Made by a program: the position numbers and the translations under genes. Shown here one piece after another: positions 12,888 to 16,589 of a stretch of 16,589 bases of DNA. This stretch comes from CAZXWK01 sp964644675 (lineage in GTDB: Bacteria > Actinomycetota > Coriobacteriia > Anaerosomatales > JAAXUF01): positions 1 through 16,589 of the forward strand of contig CAZXWK010000041.1 in NCBI GenBank assembly GCA_964644675.1, written 5' to 3'. Every line of letters starts with the position of its first letter. Position 1 is the first letter of the stretch. The notes below the pieces were generated by a model. The model saw only the letters and a program-made list of their open reading frames with translations, was not told the origin of the DNA and made no database searches.

Positions 12888-13600
12888 CGCCCGCGACGTA
12901 CTGCACCTCATGCGGCAACGCGCTTCCCGACGGCGCGCGCTTCTGCGTGAAGTGCGGCGCGCCGAGACCGGCACCACGGGCCGCTTCAGCGGCTCCCGCG
13001 GCGACGCCCGCGCCGACGCACGGCGCCGCGCCGATCGCCGCCGATGCGCTCGGGATGGCGCGCCAGGCGGCGGGAACCGCCGGCACCGTCGCGTCCGTGG
13101 CGGGCGGCCTCTCGCTTCCCTGGCAGACGATCACGGCGGGCCAGACCCCCGACCTCCGCGCCCTCATCGCGGCGGGCGCCCCGCTCGCACAGCGCGCGGT
13201 CCTCGCGTCGCTGCGCCGGCCGGCGATCGCGCTGCTTGTGACGACCGCGCTCGACGTCACCGTCGCGCTCGTGACGCAGCAGCCGGGCGCGATGCGGACG
13301 GTGTGGCTCCGCGCGGCCATGGGCGTCGCGACCGCGGTTCTCGGCCTGATCGCGGGCAGCAAGGCAGGGCCACTGCGACAGGCCACCGGGATCGCCTCGG
13401 CACTCACGGGGGTCGTGCAGACCGGGGCGATGCTCGTCACGCTGTTCTCCTCGGCGCTCTCGCCGGTCAGGCTGCTCGGCACGGTGCCGGCGCTGATCTC
13501 GCAGGCCTCGTCGCTCACGATGCTGGTGAAGACCGCTCTGGTGAGCTTCTCGGGCACCAAGCGCAGATCGCCCGCACCCGCCGAGAACCCCGCGAACTAG
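12884..13600 (+). CDS. Zinc-ribbon protein with hydrophobic helical body, unknown function
   Basis: A 238-residue protein whose first 25 residues form a short zinc ribbon, CTSCGNALPDGARFCVKCG, with C7, C10, C21 and C24 as ligands. An Ala/Pro linker (about 26-50) follows, then an Ala/Gly-rich helical region with four hydrophobic segments, about 113-131, 143-158, 169-192 and 197-222. These may be membrane passes or helices packing against the neighbour's product. It ends with the basic tail GTKRRSPAPAENPAN. The ATG overlaps the stop of the 1305-residue protein gene (ATGA), so translation is probably coupled and the products likely act together, perhaps as partner, adaptor or immunity-like factor. 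No catalytic motif is seen, and the function is unknown. Confidence 0.82.
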   Translation: MTPATYCTSCGNALPDGARFCVKCGAPRPAPRAASAAPAATPAPTHGAAPIAADALGMARQAAGTAGTVASVAGGLSLPWQTITAGQTPDLRALIAAGAPLAQRAVLASLRRPAIALLVTTALDVTVALVTQQPGAMRTVWLRAAMGVATAVLGLIAGSKAGPLRQATGIASALTGVVQTGAMLVTLFSSALSPVRLLGTVPALISQASSLTMLVKTALVSFSGTKRRSPAPAENPAN

Positions 13601-13640
13601 CGGCGCAGCGTTCTGCGCGCCTCGCGCCACGGACCCGGAC

Positions 13641-13680
13641 GCAAAGAGGCCCGGCCGCCCCTTTCGAGACGACCGGGCCC
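13641..13680 (-). terminator. Terminator of the rrf2-cydAB operon
   Basis: Read on the minus strand, GGCCCGG (13673-13679 complement) pairs with CCGGGCC (13648-13654 complement) in a GC-rich stem, followed directly by the T-rich CTCTTTGC (13641-13647 side). It sits between cydB and the convergent zinc-ribbon gene and may serve both, though the T-run favours the minus strand. The remaining bases from 13601 to 13728 hold nothing else I can support. Confidence 0.6.
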
Positions 13681-13728
13681 TCGCCGTTGCGAACGCGAGC
13701 GCGAGACCCCGCGCACGGTGCGTTCGGG

Positions 13729-14742
13729 TTAGTAGCCTTCTCCACCCACGCGGACCTTGCCCGCGAAGGCCTTGTAGATCAGGTAGAAGTACAGCAGCAC
13801 GAGCGGCACGCCGATCACTGCGATGATCGTCATCACCGTAAGCGTGAGCTGCGACGATGCCGAGTTCGCGATCGTCAGGGCCTCGCCCGGTCCCAGGCTG
13901 GGAACCAGTGCGGGGAAGATCGCGACCGCCCACAGGCCGATGAGCGCGACCGGCGCGATGGACGCCGCGTACCATGCGGGCAGGTCCTTGCCGCCGTTCG
14001 CGGCCAGCCGTCCCCACACGACCGAGACGAGCAGCAGCGCGAGGAAGACCCAGCCGATCGGCGAGCCCATGACCTGCGACGCCGCGCGCGGGACGAGCAG
14101 GAACGTCGCGGCGGTCGAAAGCACAACGGTCGCGAGGAAGATCCATGCCCACAGCGAGCGGGTCTTCACCGAGCGCGCGTACAGGTCGCCCTCGGTCTTG
14201 ACCGCGAGCCACGCCGCGCCCTGCCAGAGGAACATCGCGAGCCCCATCACGCCGAGTACCAGCGCGTACGGGTTGAGCAGCGTGAAGAAGTTGCCCGCGA
14301 ACTCGCCGGCCGCATCCAGCGGCACGCCGCGTACGATGTTGCCCGCCGCCACGCCGAAGAGCAGGGCCGGGAGCGCGCTGCCCACGAAGAACGCCCAGTC
14401 CCAGACCTTGTGCCACGCCGGGTCGTGCGCGTGGAACTCGAAGGAGACCGCGCGGAAGATCAGCGCGAAGAGCACGAGCATGAGCGCGAGGTAGAAGCCC
14501 GAGAACACGGTCGCGTAGACCGCCGGGAACGCCGCGAAGATCGCGCCGCCGCCGGTGAGCAGCCACACCTCGTTGCCGTCCCACACGGGGCCGACCGCCA
14601 CGCGCATCGCGGACTTGTCGGCCTCGGTCTTGCCCAGGAACGGGTAGAGCGTACCGACGCCCAGGTCGAAGCCGTCGAAGATCGCGTAGCCCGCGAGGAG
14701 CACGCCGACCAGGGCGAACCACAGGATACCGAGTGTCGTCAT
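13729..14742 (-). CDS. cydB: Cytochrome bd ubiquinol/menaquinol oxidase subunit II
   Basis: A 337-residue integral membrane subunit of cytochrome bd oxidase, the high-affinity terminal oxidase that reduces O2 to water with electrons from quinol. CydB signatures: ILWFALVGVLLAGYAIFDGFDLGVG in helix 1 (about 6-30), GPVWDGNEVWLLTGGGAIFAAFPAVYATVFSGFY (about 51-84), FRAVSFEFH (about 96-104), and a C-terminal GVPLVLLYFYLIYKAF helix. About eight hydrophobic passes are visible. The ATG (14740-14742) has AGGAGG upstream, and the gap from the cydA stop is 16 bases, so the two are cotranscribed. It is somewhat shorter than E. coli CydB (379 residues), as usual for Gram-positive and actinobacterial forms. 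No cydCD assembly exporter is present downstream within this window. Confidence 0.97.
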   Translation of the reverse strand: MTTLGILWFALVGVLLAGYAIFDGFDLGVGTLYPFLGKTEADKSAMRVAVGPVWDGNEVWLLTGGGAIFAAFPAVYATVFSGFYLALMLVLFALIFRAVSFEFHAHDPAWHKVWDWAFFVGSALPALLFGVAAGNIVRGVPLDAAGEFAGNFFTLLNPYALVLGVMGLAMFLWQGAAWLAVKTEGDLYARSVKTRSLWAWIFLATVVLSTAATFLLVPRAASQVMGSPIGWVFLALLLVSVVWGRLAANGGKDLPAWYAASIAPVALIGLWAVAIFPALVPSLGPGEALTIANSASSQLTLTVMTIIAVIGVPLVLLYFYLIYKAFAGKVRVGGEGY

Positions 14743-14758
14743 CGTGATCTCCTCCTCC

Positions 14759-16114
14759 CTAGGCCTCAGCCGAGACGGTCTTGGACGCCGGAGCGCCGTC
14801 GGACAGCACCGGGCCCTTCTTGATGATGCCGGACACGACGCGCCACCAGCCCACGAGGAGCAGGCCGTAGATCACGACGAAGATCGCGAGCGTAAGGGCG
14901 ATCTGGTACGCCGGTACGACCTTCGAGATCGCGTCCACGGTACGCAGCTCGTTCCACACGATCCACGGCTGACGACCGATCTCGGCGGTCGCCCATCCCA
15001 GCTGGATCGCAGCCTCGGGCAGCAGCCACAGCCACAGGAGCGCCGTGAGCATCCACGGGGTCTTCTCGAGCTTGCCCGTGCGGTTGGCCCACCAGAACCA
15101 CGCCGAGAAGAGGACGAGCAGGAAGAAGCCGAGGATCATGAAGTGGTACGTCTGGTACGTCGCCTGGATCGGCGGCAGGTCGGCCGGTGCGAAGTCGTTC
15201 AGGCCCTTGTAGGGCGTGGCGAACGAAGCCGACGCGAGGAAGCTCGTGACGCCGGGAATCTCAAGCGCCTTGGTCGTCTGGTTCGCGGTGTCGACCCAGC
15301 CGACCAGGCCGAACGGCACGGGCCCGGTCTCCCAGTGGCCCTCCATCGCCGCGAGCTTGGTCGGCTGGTAGTTCGCGACCACGATCGCCTGGAAGTGACC
15401 GGTGAGCGCTATGGCGAGCGAGCCGATCACCGCGATGATGAGACCGTAGCTGATGGCCTGCCGCCCGAAGTCCTTGTTGATGCCCTTGCGCAGGTAGTAC
15501 GCGCCGATAGCCGCCGCGACGAAACCGCCGGTGATCAGCACTGAGTTGACGGTGTGCGCGTAGCGCGGCAGCGTCGAGGGATTGAAGCCGGCCGCGAAGA
15601 AGCTCGTCAGCACGGCCTTGGGTCCCTGCGCGGTCTCGACGACCTTGTAGCCGGCCGGCGTCTGCATCCACGAGTTGGCGATGATGATCCAGAGCGCGGA
15701 CAGAAGCGACCCGAGCCAGACGAGCCACGCCGACACGTAGTAGAACTTCTTCGAGACGCGGTTGCGCCCGAAGATCAGGATGCCCAGGAACGTGGATTCC
15801 AGGAAGAACGCGAACAGGCCCTCGGCGGCGAGCGGAGCGCCGAAGATGTCCCCCACGAATCGCGAGTACGTCGCCCAGTTCGTGCCGAACGCGAACTCCA
15901 TCGTGATGCCCGTCGCGACGCCGAGAGCGAACGTCGCGGCGAAGATCTTGATCCAGAGGTTGGATGCCGCCATGTCCTCCGGCTTGCCACTCTTGTAGTA
16001 CCGCCGTTCGAACAGCACGACCACCAGGCCGATGCCGATCGAGAGCGGCACGAACAGGAAGTGGTACGCGACAGTGAACGCGAACTGGAGCTTAGCGAGC
16101 GCGACTACGTCCAT
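14759..16114 (-). CDS. cydA: Cytochrome bd oxidase subunit I
   Basis: A 451-residue heme-bearing subunit that oxidises quinol and reduces O2. Recognisable residues: H18 (AYHFLFVPLSIG, matching E. coli H19), E98 and E106 (AAEGLFAFFLEST, E. coli E99/E107), H187 (RYAHTVNS) and M326 (HFMILGFF), the expected axial ligands of heme b558, K253 and E258 in KLAAMEGHWET for the quinol site, and GRQPW at 380-384. It has a short Q-loop, as in many Gram-positive enzymes, about 70 residues shorter than E. coli CydA. The ATG (16112-16114) has GAGGAGGGGAG upstream. Nine bases separate it from the rrf2 stop, and cydB follows 16 bases later. All catalytic residues checked are present, so the enzyme should be functional. 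Confidence 0.97.
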   Translation of the reverse strand: MDVVALAKLQFAFTVAYHFLFVPLSIGIGLVVVLFERRYYKSGKPEDMAASNLWIKIFAATFALGVATGITMEFAFGTNWATYSRFVGDIFGAPLAAEGLFAFFLESTFLGILIFGRNRVSKKFYYVSAWLVWLGSLLSALWIIIANSWMQTPAGYKVVETAQGPKAVLTSFFAAGFNPSTLPRYAHTVNSVLITGGFVAAAIGAYYLRKGINKDFGRQAISYGLIIAVIGSLAIALTGHFQAIVVANYQPTKLAAMEGHWETGPVPFGLVGWVDTANQTTKALEIPGVTSFLASASFATPYKGLNDFAPADLPPIQATYQTYHFMILGFFLLVLFSAWFWWANRTGKLEKTPWMLTALLWLWLLPEAAIQLGWATAEIGRQPWIVWNELRTVDAISKVVPAYQIALTLAIFVVIYGLLLVGWWRVVSGIIKKGPVLSDGAPASKTVSAEA

Positions 16115-16123
16115 CTCCCCTCC

Positions 16124-16534
16124 TCACCTACCCTTCTCGCTGTCGATGAGTCCCCTCAGGGACTTGCTTCCCAAGTACTCCCTCAGCAGGTCGTCCGCCC
16201 CCCGCCACACGGAGTGGACCGAGCAGCCGCCCATGCGGGTGCACCACTGCTGGTCGCTCGTGCAGACCGCCACCGAGACCCCGCCCTGCATCGCGTCGAC
16301 GATGTCGAGCAGGCTGATGTCCTCGGGGACCTTCGCGAGCACGAGCCCGCCGGTGACTCCCCTGCGCGACTCGGCCAGTCCGGCCGAGACCAGCTCGCTG
16401 CCGATCCCACGCGCGAACGCATACGGAACGTCCTGGCGCTCGGCGATGGTCCGGATCGAGACGGGCGTGCCGTCGGAACGAGCGAGTTCGAGAAGGATGC
16501 GGATCGCGTAGTCGGTCCTGCGGGAGATCTCCAC
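16124..16534 (-). CDS. Rrf2-family transcriptional regulator, probable Fe-S sensor
   Basis: A 136-residue DNA-binding regulator of the Rrf2 family (IscR/NsrR/RirA relatives). The N-terminal winged helix is typical: RRTDYAIRILLELARSDG (about 5-22), SIRTIAERQDVPYAFARGIGSELVSAGLAESRRGVTGGLVLAKVPEDISLLDIVDAM (about 26-82). Three cysteines, C91, C98 and C104, followed by HSVW, sit where the family binds a [2Fe-2S] or [4Fe-4S] cluster, so it likely senses O2, NO or Fe-S status. It is first in an operon with cydAB, which it presumably controls and perhaps itself. The start is GTG at 16532-16534, with AGGAGG eleven bases upstream, a rather long gap. The cysteine spacing is X6/X5 rather than the X5/X5 of IscR. 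NsrR-like or IscR-like function cannot be decided here. Confidence 0.93.
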   Translation of the reverse strand: MEISRRTDYAIRILLELARSDGTPVSIRTIAERQDVPYAFARGIGSELVSAGLAESRRGVTGGLVLAKVPEDISLLDIVDAMQGGVSVAVCTSDQQWCTRMGGCSVHSVWRGADDLLREYLGSKSLRGLIDSEKGR

Positions 16535-16562
16535 GAGTCGCGCGCCCTCCTCGGCACCCTAA

Positions 16563-16583
16563 ATGATACTGACGGGATAACAT
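16563..16583 (-). promoter_or_regulatory. Promoter -10 and candidate operator of rrf2-cydAB
   Basis: On the minus strand TATCAT (16563-16568) is a good -10 placed to start transcription near 16556, about 22 bases before the GTG. It forms one arm of an imperfect dyad, ATGATA-N9-TAACAT on the plus strand (five of six bases symmetric), so a bound repressor would cover the -10. The patch is strikingly AT-rich for this genome. The -35 lies at or beyond the window end. Autoregulation by the Rrf2 protein is inference. Confidence 0.5.
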
Positions 16584-16589
16584 ATACCC

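Noticed and set aside
12986..14722. Long minus-strand open frame spanning the terminator and part of cydB
   Set aside because: Out of frame with cydB, Arg-rich, and crosses the hairpin terminator at 13641-13680.
1..16589. CRISPR arrays, insertion sequences, tRNA or rRNA genes
   Set aside because: No regularly spaced repeats, transposase-like sequence, terminal inverted repeats with target duplication, or RNA gene cores were seen anywhere in the window.

Overview
The window is high-GC bacterial DNA with tightly packed genes, frequent GTG/TTG starts, strong AGGAGG-type ribosome binding sites and overlapping start/stop codons. Base composition, the DUF438/hemerythrin/PAS protein, an FNR-like operator and a cytochrome bd operon under an Rrf2 regulator suggest an actinobacterium living at low or changing oxygen, possibly Coriobacteriia-like. 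The taxonomy is inference; no rRNA or other marker gene is present.

Left edge (1-2452): the 5' part of metY (O-acetylhomoserine sulfhydrylase) runs leftward off the window. Upstream of it is a 35-codon ORF with a perfect Shine-Dalgarno, six Met codons in a seven-codon stretch, and several competing hairpins. This looks like a methionine-sensing leader peptide and attenuator, and is the strongest candidate here for an undescribed regulatory element. Divergently, a flavin reductase-like gene and a GNAT acetyltransferase form an overlapping pair.

Middle (2449-8894): on the minus strand lie a small membrane protein and two paralogous secreted proteins, each apparently made of three beta-rich repeats. 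Next comes a plus-strand DUF1858-DUF438-hemerythrin-PAS protein, preceded by a perfect FNR/CRP-like palindrome centred near -41.5 of a plausible promoter. A DUF2461 protein and an MFS drug-type exporter are divergent around a 12-bp palindrome.

Right (8970-13600): an unrecognised two-gene unit encodes a 1305-residue membrane-anchored multidomain protein with a toxin-like C-terminal layout. It overlaps by ATGA a zinc-ribbon protein with a hydrophobic helical body.

Right edge (13641-16589): a minus-strand operon of an Rrf2-type Fe-S regulator, cydA and cydB, with a promoter/operator dyad at one end and a terminator at the other. Together, the bd oxidase, the Rrf2 sensor, the FNR-like site and the hemerythrin/PAS protein point to oxygen or NO response as one theme. 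Methionine supply control at metY is a second theme.
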